64,000 bases of DNA from the NCBI RefSeq assembly GCF_009372235.1, contig NZ_SULL01000014.1, positions 1-64,000 of the forward strand. The letters are read 5' to 3'. Below are positions 1-9,552 of this stretch, one piece after another. The notes under the pieces are model-generated. The model searched no databases. It had not been told where the DNA came from and saw only the letters and a program-made list of their open reading frames with translations. Source of the DNA: Dickeya oryzae. GTDB taxonomy: Bacteria; Pseudomonadota; Gammaproteobacteria; Enterobacterales; Enterobacteriaceae. Positions within the stretch are counted from its first letter, which is position 1; each line of letters begins with the position of its first letter. A program made the position numbers and the translations under genes.

Positions 1-188
1 TGTGGGATTTTGACGTGTTCTGCCCGAAGGACGGGTCGGTGAGTCGAACGTTGCTGGCGCACGAGCCTCGTCGGTGTATACTCTGTGAGGAATCGGCGCA
101 TGCCTGCGCGCGTTCGCGTCGGCATGCGTTACCGGCCGTGATTGAAAAAATCGAGAGTATCCTCCATGCCTGGTTTGACGCACACTGA
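1..188 (+). CDS. citX: CitX C-terminal end (apo-citrate lyase phosphoribosyl-dephospho-CoA transferase), cut by the window edge
   Basis: This is the last part of an open frame that enters from the left (first full codon at position 3) and stops with TGA at 186-188. The visible ~61 residues contain a WDFDV segment, then PRRCILC followed by a Cys-Arg-x-Arg-x-His stretch. This is the Cys/Arg-rich tail I recall for CitX, which attaches the phosphoribosyl-dephospho-CoA prosthetic group to the citrate lyase acyl carrier protein. The frame overlaps the start of citG, as expected for translationally coupled cit genes. Only the C-terminus is visible, so the assignment leans partly on the neighbour. 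Confidence 0.75.
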   Translation, partial: WDFDVFCPKDGSVSRTLLAHEPRRCILCEESAHACARSRRHALPAVIEKIESILHAWFDAH

Positions 189-1074
189 ATCTGTTGTTGC
201 TTCTCCATTACTGACGACGCTATTTCCTGATGCCACCGGCGTGCTGGTGGCTCTACCTGATATTCATCAACGTGTAGTGGCCGCACTGACGGTTGAAGTG
301 ATGCTGACGCCAAAACCCGGTCTGGTGGATAGGGATAATAATGGCGCGCATCGCGATATGGATGTACCGTTATTTCAGGCCAGTATCGCCGCGCTGACCC
401 CGTGGTTTGCCCGTTTTACCGAAGCTGGTATGACGCACAGTCTGTTGCCGATAACCCAGCTATTGTCGCAGGTGCGGCCGATTGGTATTGCTGCTGAACA
501 AGCGATGCTGGCAGCAACAGGTGGCGTCAATACCCACAAAGGCGGTATCTTTGCCTTCGGGCTGCTGTGTAGTGCTGCAGGCTGGCTGGCGGGGCGCCGA
601 CAGCCGTTGACACAAGATAGCCTATGCCAGTGCGTAGCCCAGATGAGTGCCGATTTGGTTCGCAATGAGCTGGAAAATAGTCAGCATACGGCGACAGCAG
701 GCGAGCTTTTGTTTCGACGCCATGGCTTGACCGGGGCGAGGGGCGAGGCGGCCAGCGGGTTTGCTACTGCACGCCAGCATGCGTTACCTGCCTATCTCAA
801 TGCTCGCGCACAGGGTAAGGACGATGAATCCGCTTTATTGCAGACACTGGTAGTTTTAATGGCCAACAACCCGGATACCAATGTCGTTTCCCGGGGGGGG
901 ATAGACGGGTTGGCGTTCGTACAAGCCTATGCACGTAATTTACTGTCCGATGGTGTGACCCATCAGGGGTTACAGGAAATGAATCGTGCGCTGGTTGAAC
1001 GCAATATCAGCCCTGGCGGTAGCGCCGACCTGCTCGCACTGACCTGGTTACTTTCACACTATCCTGCCGCTTAA
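166..1074 (+). CDS. citG: CitG, triphosphoribosyl-dephospho-CoA synthase
   Basis: CitG condenses ATP with dephospho-CoA to make the precursor of the citrate lyase prosthetic group, which CitX then transfers. The protein carries family hallmarks: LTPKPGLVDR near residue 45, a GGVNTHKGGIF block, a RNELE-like segment, GLTGARGEA, a DTNVVSRGG block and the C-terminal RNISPGGSADLLALTWLL. Its length of 302 residues is close to E. coli CitG (about 292). I chose ATG 166; an in-frame TTG at 142 would add eight residues. Both starts lie inside the end of citX, so the genes overlap by at least 23 bases and are probably coupled. The rest of the citrate lyase operon should lie to the left. Confidence 0.93.
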   Translation: MPGLTHTESVVASPLLTTLFPDATGVLVALPDIHQRVVAALTVEVMLTPKPGLVDRDNNGAHRDMDVPLFQASIAALTPWFARFTEAGMTHSLLPITQLLSQVRPIGIAAEQAMLAATGGVNTHKGGIFAFGLLCSAAGWLAGRRQPLTQDSLCQCVAQMSADLVRNELENSQHTATAGELLFRRHGLTGARGEAASGFATARQHALPAYLNARAQGKDDESALLQTLVVLMANNPDTNVVSRGGIDGLAFVQAYARNLLSDGVTHQGLQEMNRALVERNISPGGSADLLALTWLLSHYPAA

Positions 1075-1427
1075 ACCTCGTCTATTATTGACTAACAGCC
1101 CTTCCTGTTTTTCATGAATGTTTGCCTCTCATGAAATGTGCCTCGCGCTGGCGGGGCATTGTGCGTGCCGGAGATTCCGCGTGCGCCATATATTTCTACT
1201 ATTCACGCTTCAGGACATTGGCGGGTTTGGCAGAAATTGAACAACGGAATTGAACAACCGGATAAGTAAATAACAGGTTTTGAATAATGGCTTGCTGAAT
1301 AGCTGATTATTGAATGACTGTGTGCGTTGGCCCCTTAGCAGGTTTATGGAAAAACGTGAGAAACCGGATTGGCGTATTGGCAACGCGATAGAAGGTGGGT
1401 ATATAAGCTAATGAATTGATAAAGCAC
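1075..1427. other. intergenic region between citG and the ycgR promoter
   Basis: No gene is visible. A short GC-rich hairpin near 1142-1158 lacks a T-run and may be a weak end for citG transcription. An imperfect 13-base tandem repeat (TTGAACAAC followed by GGAA or CGGA) lies at 1237-1249 and 1250-1262. The rest is unremarkable and moderately AT-rich. Confidence 0.5.
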
Positions 1428-1454
1428 TAAAGTTGACGAGAAGCATGTCGATAC
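1428..1454 (+). promoter_or_regulatory. sigma-28 (FliA) flagellar class 3 promoter for ycgR
   Basis: TAAAGTTG at 1428-1435, an 11-base spacer, then GTCGATAC at 1447-1454. The enterobacterial FliA consensus is TAAAGTTT-N11-GCCGATAA, so this matches 7/8 and 6/8 with exact spacing. Transcription should begin near 1461. Flagellar class 3 control is known for ycgR in E. coli and Salmonella. The site also excludes the upstream in-frame TTG 1433 and ATG 1445 as translation starts for this transcript. Confidence 0.8.
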
Positions 1455-1522
1455 TAGTGCCATATCGTCTCCAGGGGGCTGGGACACTGAATAACGGATT
1501 AACCATTCAATCGACGGTGGGG

Positions 1523-2275
1523 ATGGATGTAGTGGATGACAATATGAAAGAACAGTACGCCAGGCGTGGCAAGATGGCTATTTGCGCCACATTGCGCGGA
1601 CTGCAAAAGCAGGACGCCACTGTAATGGTGTATCACACACATGGCCAATTCATCAGTAAGATCCTTGAGGTCGATTCGGACGAGGAAGAGTTCCTGTTTG
1701 ACCTCGGCGCGCTGGAGCGTGAAAACAGCCGGGCGCTGTTTGCTGGTGAGCTTGGTTTTGTGGCGGAAACGGCGGGTGCCAAAGTTGAATTTCGTACGAC
1801 GATTATCCGCACGGTTGAACATGACGACTTGCCTGCTTTCTGCGCGGCGATACCTGACGTGCTGTACTATATCCAGCGCCGTAATTTTTTCCGCATTAAT
1901 TCGCCAGCCTGGCCACCGATGGTTTGCCGTGGGGAATTACCAGACAGTACCTATTTTGAATTTAACCTGAAGGATCTGTCATTGGGTGGTTTGTGCATGT
2001 ACACCGATGATCAAGGCCTGGCAGGGCTGTTTGAACCGGGAATGATATTGAAAAACGTCGATGTCGATCTTGCCAGTTACGGGCAGTTTTGTCTGGACAT
2101 GGAGTTTGTCAACCATGCCACCACGAAAGTGGTCGACAGTAAAGGCGAGGTCAAACAAATAGAGCGCCTGAGCTTCAAATTCCCGACGTTAAGTGCGGTG
2201 CAGGAGCGTGGATTACAGCAGGTTATTACTGAGCTGGAGTTGGATCAGAACGAAAAACGCAAACGCCTGCGTTGA
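1523..2275 (+). CDS. ycgR: YcgR, c-di-GMP-dependent flagellar brake
   Basis: YcgR binds c-di-GMP and then acts at the flagellar motor to slow it and bias rotation. The N-terminal YcgR domain is followed by a PilZ domain carrying both binding signatures: RxxxR at about residues 120-124 (RNFFR) and DxSxxG at 151-156 (DLSLGG). I chose ATG 1523 (250 residues; E. coli about 244) for two reasons. The sigma-28 promoter ends at 1454, and the E. coli protein aligns from just before the MKEQY segment. A GGTGGGG tract precedes it closely. ATG 1544 is an alternative. The longer in-frame TTG and ATG at 1433 and 1445 lie inside the promoter. A terminator follows. Confidence 0.92.
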   Translation: MDVVDDNMKEQYARRGKMAICATLRGLQKQDATVMVYHTHGQFISKILEVDSDEEEFLFDLGALERENSRALFAGELGFVAETAGAKVEFRTTIIRTVEHDDLPAFCAAIPDVLYYIQRRNFFRINSPAWPPMVCRGELPDSTYFEFNLKDLSLGGLCMYTDDQGLAGLFEPGMILKNVDVDLASYGQFCLDMEFVNHATTKVVDSKGEVKQIERLSFKFPTLSAVQERGLQQVITELELDQNEKRKRLR

Positions 2276-2377
2276 TTAACGAACATCAAGCCTGATGAGT
2301 GTGCGCAAGTCACACGCGATTGATATAACAGGTCTTGTCTCAAATTGCTAGCTGGGGCAAAATACGCGCCCTGAAAA

Positions 2378-2412
2378 ACCGACGCACCGTTATCGCGTCG
2401 GTTATTTTTTTG
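2378..2412 (+). terminator. rho-independent terminator after ycgR
   Basis: Perfect 8-bp stem ACCGACGC / GCGTCGGT (2378-2385 and 2395-2402) with a 9-base loop, followed by a run of seven Ts. Confidence 0.88.
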
Positions 2413-2744
2413 TATTTCATCAAGAGGCCGGCGCTGTTGATGGTTCCGGATAGATATCAGTAACACGCATGCCATGCAGGCTGCGCAGAGTGAATAGAGA
2501 GAGACAATGGGGCAATCAGTTGTTTTTGAGCCGGTGCCCGCCGGCTGGTGCTGTAAACGCAGCGGCAAAGATGCTATCTGGGCAGACTTTGTAACGGGCG
2601 GCGTGTCTGCTGCTCATGCTCACCTCGGTTACGGCGACCTCGTTCGCGCGACCACGTCCAGTTACCTGAAACATCGTTGTGCTACGTTGCCATTGGCGAT
2701 GAATTCATGGGTGATGGCGGCTATCGGTAAAGGAGGTTTGCGTA
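2413..2744. other. leader region of puuP with a doubtful small open frame
   Basis: A possible 82-codon frame (2507-2755) begins behind a GAGAGAG tract and its stop overlaps the puuP start. The predicted peptide has no recognisable domain, no hydrophobic segment and a composition unlike neighbouring genes, so I do not call it a gene. It could be an untranslated leader, or a leader frame coupling into puuP, which has its own strong site (AAAGGAGG at about 2730). Confidence 0.4.
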
Positions 2745-4106
2745 ATGACAACTGATTCCACGGTTTCCACATCGCGCGTACAACTGCGTAAGACCCTGAC
2801 GCTGGTGCCAGTGGTAATGATGGGACTGGCTTACATGCAACCGATGACGCTGTTTGATACTTTCGGCATCGTTTCTGGGTTGACGGATGGTCATGTCGCG
2901 ACGGCCTATGCCTTTGCGTTGATAGCTATCCTGTTTACCGCCCTCAGCTACGGCAAACTGGTGCGTCGTTTCCCGTCTGCCGGTTCGGCCTATACCTATG
3001 CCCAGAAAGCCATTAGCCCGACGGTGGGTTTCATGGTGGGTTGGTCATCGTTGCTTGACTACTTGTTCATGCCGATGATCAATATCCTGCTGGCAAAAAT
3101 CTATTTTGAAACGTTGATCCCCAGTATCCCATCATGGATCTTTGTCGTGCTGCTGGTAGGGTTCATGACGCTATCCAACCTGCGTGGCATCAAAACCGTC
3201 GCCAACTTCAACAGCCTGATAGTGGTACTGCAGGTTGCCGTGATGGTGGTTATCACCGGGATGGTGATTTACGGTGTGTCTCAGGGGGAAGGGGCCGGTA
3301 CGCTGGCCAGCAGCCGTCCGTTCTGGTCTGATAACGCACACGTAGTACCGATGATTACGGGTGCGACGATTCTGTGTTTTTCATTCCTCGGCTTCGATGG
3401 GATCAGCTCGTTGTCTGAAGAAACCAAAGATGCCGGTCGCGTGATTCCGAAAGCGATTTTCCTGACAGCCCTGTTGGGTGGGGTGATCTTCGTTGTGGTG
3501 TCTTACTTCCTGCAACTCTACTTTCCGGATATCTCGCGTTTTCAGCACCCGGATGCTTCGCAGCCTGAAATCATGCTGTATGTGGCAGGCAAAGCCTTCC
3601 AGTTCGGTATTCTGATTTTCTCCTGCGTGACGGTACTGGCGTCTGGCATGGCAGCGCATGCTGGTGTTTCACGCCTGATGTACGTGATGGGCCGTGATGG
3701 CGTGTTCCCTGAGCGTTTCTTCGGTTATGTGCATCCCCGGTGGCGTACACCGTCATTGAATGTACTGCTGGTTGGCGTGATTGCACTGTCGGCGATTTCG
3801 TTTGATCTGGTTACTGCGACGGCGTTGATCAACTTCGGCGCGCTGGTAGCGTTCACCTTTGTGAACCTGTCAGTGATTTCCCAATTCTATATCCGTGAGC
3901 GCCGTAATAAGACGCTGAAGGATACGGTGAACTATCTGGTTCTGCCGGTCATGGGGGCGCTGACAGTAGGCGCGTTGTGGTTGAATCTGGAGCGTACATC
4001 CATGACGTTGGGACTGGTGTGGGCAGCGATTGGCCTGCTTTATCTGGCCTTTGTGACGCGTCGTTTCAGCCAGCCGGTACCGCAGTACAACGAAGACCTG
4101 GCGTAA
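2745..4106 (+). CDS. puuP: PuuP-type putrescine importer (APC superfamily)
   Basis: Inner-membrane amino acid/polyamine permease of 453 residues with about 12 hydrophobic segments. It resembles E. coli PuuP (about 461 residues) through most of its length: [19 protein letters not shown] near the start, [13 protein letters not shown] and [13 protein letters not shown] in the first third, [16 protein letters not shown] in the middle, and a [18 protein letters not shown] block late. PuuP imports putrescine by proton symport as a carbon and nitrogen source. The gene stands alone: no puuABCD operon is next to it, although a PuuB-like oxidase lies at 24804. Strong Shine-Dalgarno AAAGGAGG; terminator downstream. 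Confidence 0.85.
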   Translation: MTTDSTVSTSRVQLRKTLTLVPVVMMGLAYMQPMTLFDTFGIVSGLTDGHVATAYAFALIAILFTALSYGKLVRRFPSAGSAYTYAQKAISPTVGFMVGWSSLLDYLFMPMINILLAKIYFETLIPSIPSWIFVVLLVGFMTLSNLRGIKTVANFNSLIVVLQVAVMVVITGMVIYGVSQGEGAGTLASSRPFWSDNAHVVPMITGATILCFSFLGFDGISSLSEETKDAGRVIPKAIFLTALLGGVIFVVVSYFLQLYFPDISRFQHPDASQPEIMLYVAGKAFQFGILIFSCVTVLASGMAAHAGVSRLMYVMGRDGVFPERFFGYVHPRWRTPSLNVLLVGVIALSAISFDLVTATALINFGALVAFTFVNLSVISQFYIRERRNKTLKDTVNYLVLPVMGALTVGALWLNLERTSMTLGLVWAAIGLLYLAFVTRRFSQPVPQYNEDLA

Positions 4107-4123
4107 TCCCAGGTGATGAGAAC

Positions 4124-4149
4124 GGGCTCCTGCGGGAGCCCATTTTTTT
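4124..4149 (+). terminator. rho-independent terminator after puuP
   Basis: GGGCTCC / GGAGCCC stem (4124-4130 and 4135-4141) with a 4-base loop, followed by A and seven Ts. Confidence 0.9.
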
Positions 4150-4160
4150 GTCAGCTTTAA

Positions 4161-4222
4161 ACCACCTCCTCGGGAGGTGGTGATTGTTTGTCTATAGAAA
4201 CCCCAGCCAGGCTAGGGGTTCC
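4161..4222. repeat. double palindrome, second half shared with 36619-36654
   Basis: The first hairpin is ACCACCTCC / GGAGGTGGT with a TCG loop (4161-4181). The second is AACCCCAGCC / GGCTAGGGGTT (4199-4220). A 35-base stretch around the second (4188-4222) recurs with two changes and one indel at 36619-36654. Both copies sit 3' of genes at convergent junctions. REP-like elements or end remnants of an IS200/IS605 element would look like this, but no transposase is present. Confidence 0.6.
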
Positions 4223-4269
4223 GTTTACATACTCGATAACGGGTTTTGTGTTGCTGATTTATACCGACA

Positions 4270-5700
4270 TCAGGCCAGCAGTTGCTGTGCATAGGCAAAC
4301 AGCGCTTTTAGCTGCGTCGTTTTCTTTTCGTCGCCATCGTGCTGCTGGTAAAGCTGATCCAGCGTATCGAAATAGTTTTGTAACCGCTCGGTGGTAAATA
4401 CTTCTCGGCGATGTGCCAGCCAGCGTTGTTGCTCCTGTTCGTCCAGCGTACCGGGGAAGTTGCGTGCCCGATAGCGAAACAGTAACTCCTCCACCCGACG
4501 ATCGGCAAATTGGAGATTCAGTGCAGGGAGATGTTGAGCATCGGTTTTACGGATAATTGCCATTGCGGCGCGATCAGCGTCACTAAAAAAACCATCGTAA
4601 AGTTGCAGGTCGACATCCTTAGCGGCCTCAAACGGCGGTGCATCGGCAAATAGCGCCACGACTTTTTCTCTTACGCCACTGTTCTGACGCAACAACTGTA
4701 AACTATTCAGGCAATGCTGGCGGTCGATACCCAGCCGTTCCGCGTCTTCGGGTCGCAGTGTACTGGCTGGTGCCAGTACTGGGCATTTGTTGATATGCAC
4801 CAGTTTGATAGGGACGGGCGATTCATCTTCGGCCAGTAAGTCTCGGCGGGTATAAAGCCGGGTACGCAATTCATCCGCATCCAGCGCCAGTAGTGGCTGA
4901 ATATCTCCCGCCAGATCACAAACAATGACCGCGTTGCGATTATCCGGGTGCCAGGCCAGCGGTACGATCCAACTGGTATTACCCCGTGCGGCACCAAACA
5001 TACCGGAAACATGTACCAGTGGTTTCATTTGCGGGATATCGATTAACGCGCTGACTTTATTCTTGTTCCGTAACGCATAGAGATAGTCAAACAGTTTGGG
5101 TTGTGCCTGTTTAAGCAGCCGCGCCATCGCAATAGTGGCATAGACATCGGACATCGCATCATGAGCCTGCGTATGCTCAACCCCATTGGCACGAGTCAGA
5201 TGCTCCAGCCTGAAACTGGGAAAACCGTCGTCGTTTTCCGGCCAGACTATGCCATCAGGGCGTAAGGCATAGCATGCGCGCAACATGTCCAGCAAATCCC
5301 AGCGAGAATTGCCCTGTTGCCAACTGTAGGCATAAGGATCGAAGAAGTTGCGGTAGAACAGGTTACGGCTGACTTCGTCATCAAAGCGGATATTGTTGTA
5401 TCCCATGATGCAGGTGCCTGGCACGCTGAACGCCTCATGGATGTGGCTGGCAAACTCGGCTTCGCGTACTCCTCGTTTTTGTGCCACCTGCGGTGTGATG
5501 CCGGTAATCATTACCGCTTCCGGCTCGGGCAGATAGTCATCGGCTGGCTGGCAATAGATCACGATTGGTTCGCCAATCACGTTAAAATTCAAATCAGTAC
5601 GGACACCAGCGAACTGCGCCGGGCGATCTTTGGCTGGGTGTTTGCCAAAAGTCTCATAATCATGAACGAAAAAAGTGGGTTCGATGTGTTGGTTTTGCAC
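4270..5700 (-). CDS. sbcB: Exonuclease I (SbcB)
   Basis: 3'-to-5' exonuclease on single-stranded DNA, involved in recombination and mismatch repair. At 476 residues it nearly equals E. coli ExoI (475). The N-terminal DEDD exonuclease motif is visible as FFVHDYETFG with Asp14 and Glu16. It is followed by the GYNNIRFDDEVSRNLFYRNF segment and a HDAMSDVYAT block carrying later acidic and His residues. The SH3-like and C-terminal helical regions follow in the expected order. ATG at 5700. It converges on puuP and is divergent from tmaR, as in the loosely conserved E. coli neighbourhood. Confidence 0.96.
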   Translation of the reverse strand: MQNQHIEPTFFVHDYETFGKHPAKDRPAQFAGVRTDLNFNVIGEPIVIYCQPADDYLPEPEAVMITGITPQVAQKRGVREAEFASHIHEAFSVPGTCIMGYNNIRFDDEVSRNLFYRNFFDPYAYSWQQGNSRWDLLDMLRACYALRPDGIVWPENDDGFPSFRLEHLTRANGVEHTQAHDAMSDVYATIAMARLLKQAQPKLFDYLYALRNKNKVSALIDIPQMKPLVHVSGMFGAARGNTSWIVPLAWHPDNRNAVIVCDLAGDIQPLLALDADELRTRLYTRRDLLAEDESPVPIKLVHINKCPVLAPASTLRPEDAERLGIDRQHCLNSLQLLRQNSGVREKVVALFADAPPFEAAKDVDLQLYDGFFSDADRAAMAIIRKTDAQHLPALNLQFADRRVEELLFRYRARNFPGTLDEQEQQRWLAHRREVFTTERLQNYFDTLDQLYQQHDGDEKKTTQLKALFAYAQQLLA

Positions 5701-6103
5701 GGTTTCTCTCTGTTCAGCCTGGCGTCGGCGTGCGTTATAAAATACTCATACCGCCGCGAAGCGTGTTTGTCATCGCCGGTTTTAGCGAGCCTTAGAACCA
5801 TGCGCGATGGTTCGCCAGCGCAACGGCAACGTATTACTCTTTCAGTAAAAAGGGTGACGGACAACACAAAGTCGCCATGGTAAACCATCCTGTCGTCTGA
5901 CTAAAGCTGACCGCAGTGATGTTATGCTGTGTTGAATCGAGTCAGGTGCAATCCGCTCGCGGGAGTGATAGGGTGCACAGAAAGGCAACGATTGCATCAG
6001 CGATGTGGGTAAACCACCTTGTCGACGATAGCGGCTAACCTGTATGGTTAACGCAGAGCGGTTTCCGCGTGACGAATCTTAATCGTTAAGTAAGGGTAGA
6101 GAA
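5701..6103. other. divergent intergenic region between sbcB and tmaR
   Basis: About 400 bases without a convincing gene, presumably holding both promoters. A 17-base motif beginning GGTAAACCA occurs twice with 15/17 identity, at 5879-5895 and 6008-6024. The tmaR Shine-Dalgarno is weak to moderate (AAGGGTAGAG at about 6091). Confidence 0.5.
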
Positions 6104-6442
6104 ATGGATAAGGGTAACACTAAGCCATGTTTCCAGGATGTACTGGAATTCGTGCGTATGTTCCGTCGTAAAAACAAGCTGCAGCGTGAAATTGCAGATA
6201 ACGAAAAGAAAATCCGCGATAACCAGAAGCGTGTGCTGCTGCTGGATAACCTGAGTGAGTACATCAAACCGGGTATGTCGATTGAAGACATCCAGAACAT
6301 TATTGCTAACATGCGTAGCGACTATGAAGACCGTGTTGATGAATACATCATCAAGAACGCGGAACTGTCGAAAGAGCGTCGTGAGCTGTCCCGCAAAATT
6401 AAAGAAATGGGTGAAATCAAACCGTCGGTAGAGGCGAAGTAA
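6104..6442 (+). CDS. tmaR: TmaR (YeeX), polar PTS enzyme I localisation factor
   Basis: Small DUF496 protein of 112 residues, nearly identical in pattern to E. coli YeeX/TmaR (109): [20 protein letters not shown], then [17 protein letters not shown], then [19 protein letters not shown]. It is almost wholly charged helix with strong coiled-coil character. In E. coli TmaR sequesters enzyme I of the sugar phosphotransferase system at the cell pole, and its localisation depends on Tyr72. The aligned residue here is Tyr74. A hairpin follows the stop. Confidence 0.93.
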   Translation: MDKGNTKPCFQDVLEFVRMFRRKNKLQREIADNEKKIRDNQKRVLLLDNLSEYIKPGMSIEDIQNIIANMRSDYEDRVDEYIIKNAELSKERRELSRKIKEMGEIKPSVEAK

Positions 6443-6453
6443 GTTCACTGATT

Positions 6454-6474
6454 CAGGGCCGGTTTCCGGCCCTG
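6454..6474. terminator. hairpin between tmaR and the lipoprotein gene
   Basis: Perfect 9-bp stem CAGGGCCGG / CCGGCCCTG with a TTT loop, between convergent genes. There is no good T-run on either strand, so termination strength is uncertain. Confidence 0.5.
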
Positions 6475-6520
6475 ATGCGTTGGGGCGGGGCACTGCATCT
6501 GACGCAAGCTGTTGCCTGGT

Positions 6521-6898
6521 TTACGACTGACTCATCACGATTTCCGGTGCCAGAGCGTTTTTCCCCTTCATGCAATCACGCCAGGCGCTGCCGGGATTGC
6601 CGTTATCTAAGGATGTGGCATTGATAGCAGGAAGCTCTCGTACCTGCGTATCGACAACTCTGCCGCCGTTCATCTCAATCGTCTGATTTTTAATGTAGTA
6701 TCGCGTTAGTACCTGATATCTCCCACTAAGGCGCTTCACCTGTGCCAGTATATCGGCAGTACATTCGTTGGCGGCGTTTGCCACCCGTTGAATCGGGTTA
6801 TCACCAGGCGAACTCTGGGGAGTAACCGTACAGGCTGATAACGTCAACGAACCGAGCAGTAAAGCCCCTACTGAAGAAATGCCATGCCTGTCAGCCAT
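6521..6898 (-). CDS. small predicted lipoprotein of unknown function
   Basis: 125 residues. The N-terminus is a lipoprotein signal: short basic start, hydrophobic VGALLLGSLTLSAC with the lipobox LSAC at about residues 20-23. The mature part is about 100 residues, mildly polar, with Cys45 and Cys109 that could form a disulfide. I do not recognise the family. It is flanked by tmaR (convergent) and comEC (divergent) and is not obviously in an operon. Being lipidated, it should sit in the outer or inner membrane facing the periplasm. Confidence 0.72.
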   Translation of the reverse strand: MADRHGISSVGALLLGSLTLSACTVTPQSSPGDNPIQRVANAANECTADILAQVKRLSGRYQVLTRYYIKNQTIEMNGGRVVDTQVRELPAINATSLDNGNPGSAWRDCMKGKNALAPEIVMSQS

Positions 6899-7267
6899 AG
6901 GTGAGCTATCCCTTTTTAATCGTTATCCCTGGCACGCGTCGTGTATGCCGATGGACGTGCACAATTTTTTACATAATCTCCCGCTATTTACGCAACCTGC
7001 ATATCTAAACGGTGGTGCGATCGCGATAGACGATTGATCGGGGAGCTGTTGATTGTCAACAGTGGTGCCTGGGGCGTGTTGATACGTTCATAGCACCTCG
7101 CAGTCTCAATGTAATGGTGTGCAACTATTGCGGTTGTTTGCGTAACGCATTCCTGATGTGCCCTTTCGGTCTACTACCGGGGATGGTGCGGTGGCAGACT
7201 GCAGCCGGAAAGGAGGATTGCCGGAACATCGGCGACAACGGGTAAGGGAATCGCCATCAGAATTTCA
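6899..7267. other. intergenic region upstream of comEC
   Basis: About 370 bases with no gene seen. A perfect 7-bp inverted repeat CTGTTGA-TTG-TCAACAG lies at 7046-7062 and could be a small operator. AAAGGAGG at 7209-7216 is a strong ribosome-binding sequence but has no suitable ATG just downstream in the comEC frame. This leaves the comEC start unclear. Confidence 0.45.
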
Positions 7268-9514
7268 TTGAACCAACTGGCAACAACATTGAGTGTGGGG
7301 CCGCTGCTGTTGCTGATCATGCCAGAGATGCCGGATACCCGAGTGTTGTGGTGGGGGCTTCCCGCATTGTGGTTATTGCGATCACGTTTTTGTCTCATCG
7401 GATTGGTGGTGATTGGTGTGCTCTGGAGCTTCTACAGTGGGCGTTTGGTGCTGGATCAGGTGGAACGGTATACCCGACAGCCGCTGACAGCGAAGGTCAG
7501 CGTGAGCAGTGTCCGATTTGCACAAGCGGATGCCGATCAGGTCGTGGTGCGTTTGCTACAGATTAACGGGCGTTGGGTATTTCCGCCGCTCTATGCAAGG
7601 CTGGATGCACAACCGCAGATGAGTAACTGGTGCGGTGGGCAGTTGTGGAGTCTTCGGTTACGGCTGCGTCCTGTTCATAGTCGACTGAATGAAGGTGGAT
7701 TTGATCGTCAGCGCTGGGCACTGGCGAAAGCCCAACCGTTTACCGGGCGGATCATGGCCGCTGAGGCTGAGGCATCAGCATGCGGGTTGCGCCAGCGACT
7801 GGTTGATGCACTGGAACAGCAAACCCTGCCGTTACCGTGGCGTTCAATCATACTGGCGCTGGCGGTTGGGGAAATGGCCACGGTGGACGACGCGGTGCTC
7901 GACGTACTTCGACAGACAGGGATTATGCACCTGATGGCGATATCGGGGTTGCATATTGCACTGGCAGCCCTGCTTGGCTGGAGTCTGGTTCGGGCGGTGC
8001 AATATCTGCTGCCAGCCCATCTGGTGGGGCATCGTATCCCGTTGTGGTGTGGTCTGTGTTTTGCCTGGGTGTATGTCTGGCTTGCTGGAGGAAACCCACC
8101 TGCAGTAAGGGCGGCGCTGGCCTTGTCGTGCTGGACACTGATCAGATTGCGCGGTCTGTCAGTGTCATCATGGCAGGTGTGGTTGTGGTGTGTGGCCGTA
8201 ATTCTGGTCAGTGACCCACTGAGCGTTCTCTCAGACAGTTTCTGGCTCTCGGCACTGGCGGTTGCCGCTTTGATTTTTTGGTATCAATGGGCACCTTTGC
8301 CGCCGCACATGCAACACGCATGGCGATGGGTATGGCTGCGCGGATTACATATGCAGGCTGGTGTCACATTGCTGCTGATGCCACTGCAGGTGTTGATCTT
8401 TCATGGTGTTAGCCTGAGTTCGCTGCCTGCCAACTTGTGGGCGGTACCGCTGGTTTCATTTGTGACGACGCCGTTGATTCTGCTGGCGTTACCGCTAATG
8501 GGGTTTCCGGTGATGGCACAAGGTCTCTGGTGGTTGGCTGATCGATCGCTGGCACTGGTCTTCCTGCCGTTGCAGGCTATGCCACCGGGCTGGTTACCAC
8601 TTGGAGAACATCTCGTACCATACAGCGTAGCAGGATGGCTGGCGGTTATCGTCTGGCGCTTCGGCTGGTGGAGAACATACCCATTCAGCCTGCTGGCGTT
8701 GGTTCTCTTCATGGTGCTGCGTCCTAAACCACCGGCACCGTTGTGGCGTATCGATATGCTGGATGTCGGGCATGGGCTAGCGGTAGTGATTGAACGGCAG
8801 GGCAAAGCCTGGTTATACGATACTGGGCCCGGCTGGGAAGGTGGTAATAGTGCCGAGCGTGAAATCCTGCCTTATCTTAAATGGCGAGGGCTGCAGCTGG
8901 AAGGCATTATCCTTAGTCACAGCCATTTGGATCATCGCGGTGGGCTGAAGACATTGCAGCGCGCATTGCCATCGGTGCCGATATACAGTTCGTTGCTTGA
9001 GCCGAGCCACCATCCTTGCGTTCAGGGGGAACAATGGCGTTGGCAGGGACTGACGTTTAGTGTTATCTGGCCACCGCTACGGGTTCGTGAAGCTGGCAAT
9101 CACGATTCCTGTGTGGTTCGGGTCGATGATGGGCATTACCGGGTATTGCTGACAGGCGATGTAGAGCGCGAAGATGAGGCCGTATTATTGCGCACACAAC
9201 CGGGCGAGTTAGCGGCGGATATTCTGCAAGTGCCGCATCATGGCAGCACCACATCGTCATCACCACCATTTTTGCGGGCTGTGGGGGCGAAAGCCGTATT
9301 GTCGTCTAATTCCCGATACAATCCGTGGCGTTTGCCAGCGGTCAGCGTGGTAAGGCGTTACCGTCAAATGGGGTATCGCTGGCGTGATACAGCCAGCAGC
9401 GGGCAATTGAGTGTGCATTTTTTCGACGAAAGCATCGAAATGTTGCGCTACCGGGGTGAAATATCACCTCGCTGGTATCATCAGTGGTTTGGCGCTGGCC
9501 GGGATAATGAGTAA
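7268..9514 (+). CDS. comEC: ComEC/YcaI, DNA-import channel protein
   Basis: Polytopic inner-membrane protein of 748 residues, close to E. coli YcaI (about 754). The order is N-terminal membrane segments, a DUF4131-like soluble domain, and the Competence domain with the [13 protein letters not shown] signature near residue 220. Further membrane helices follow, then a C-terminal metallo-beta-lactamase-like domain with [17 protein letters not shown] and QVPHHGS motifs. Homologues pass single-stranded DNA into the cytoplasm; in enteric bacteria the role is DNA uptake for nutrition or cryptic competence. The TTG at 7268 gives an N-terminus that lines up with YcaI, but no good Shine-Dalgarno precedes it. 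It leads into msbA after 38 bases. Confidence 0.93.
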   Translation: MNQLATTLSVGPLLLLIMPEMPDTRVLWWGLPALWLLRSRFCLIGLVVIGVLWSFYSGRLVLDQVERYTRQPLTAKVSVSSVRFAQADADQVVVRLLQINGRWVFPPLYARLDAQPQMSNWCGGQLWSLRLRLRPVHSRLNEGGFDRQRWALAKAQPFTGRIMAAEAEASACGLRQRLVDALEQQTLPLPWRSIILALAVGEMATVDDAVLDVLRQTGIMHLMAISGLHIALAALLGWSLVRAVQYLLPAHLVGHRIPLWCGLCFAWVYVWLAGGNPPAVRAALALSCWTLIRLRGLSVSSWQVWLWCVAVILVSDPLSVLSDSFWLSALAVAALIFWYQWAPLPPHMQHAWRWVWLRGLHMQAGVTLLLMPLQVLIFHGVSLSSLPANLWAVPLVSFVTTPLILLALPLMGFPVMAQGLWWLADRSLALVFLPLQAMPPGWLPLGEHLVPYSVAGWLAVIVWRFGWWRTYPFSLLALVLFMVLRPKPPAPLWRIDMLDVGHGLAVVIERQGKAWLYDTGPGWEGGNSAEREILPYLKWRGLQLEGIILSHSHLDHRGGLKTLQRALPSVPIYSSLLEPSHHPCVQGEQWRWQGLTFSVIWPPLRVREAGNHDSCVVRVDDGHYRVLLTGDVEREDEAVLLRTQPGELAADILQVPHHGSTTSSSPPFLRAVGAKAVLSSNSRYNPWRLPAVSVVRRYRQMGYRWRDTASSGQLSVHFFDESIEMLRYRGEISPRWYHQWFGAGRDNE

Positions 9515-9552
9515 TAATAGACGGCTATTTATCAAAGGCTCAGGTTTATTGC

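Noticed and set aside
2507-2755. 82-codon frame ending inside the puuP start
   Set aside because: No domain, no hydrophobic segment and odd composition; puuP has its own strong ribosome site. Kept only as a remark on the leader region.
5317-5883. 188-codon plus-strand frame overlapping the 5' part of sbcB
   Set aside because: Most of it is antisense to sbcB; the rest lies in the divergent promoter region and shows no domain.
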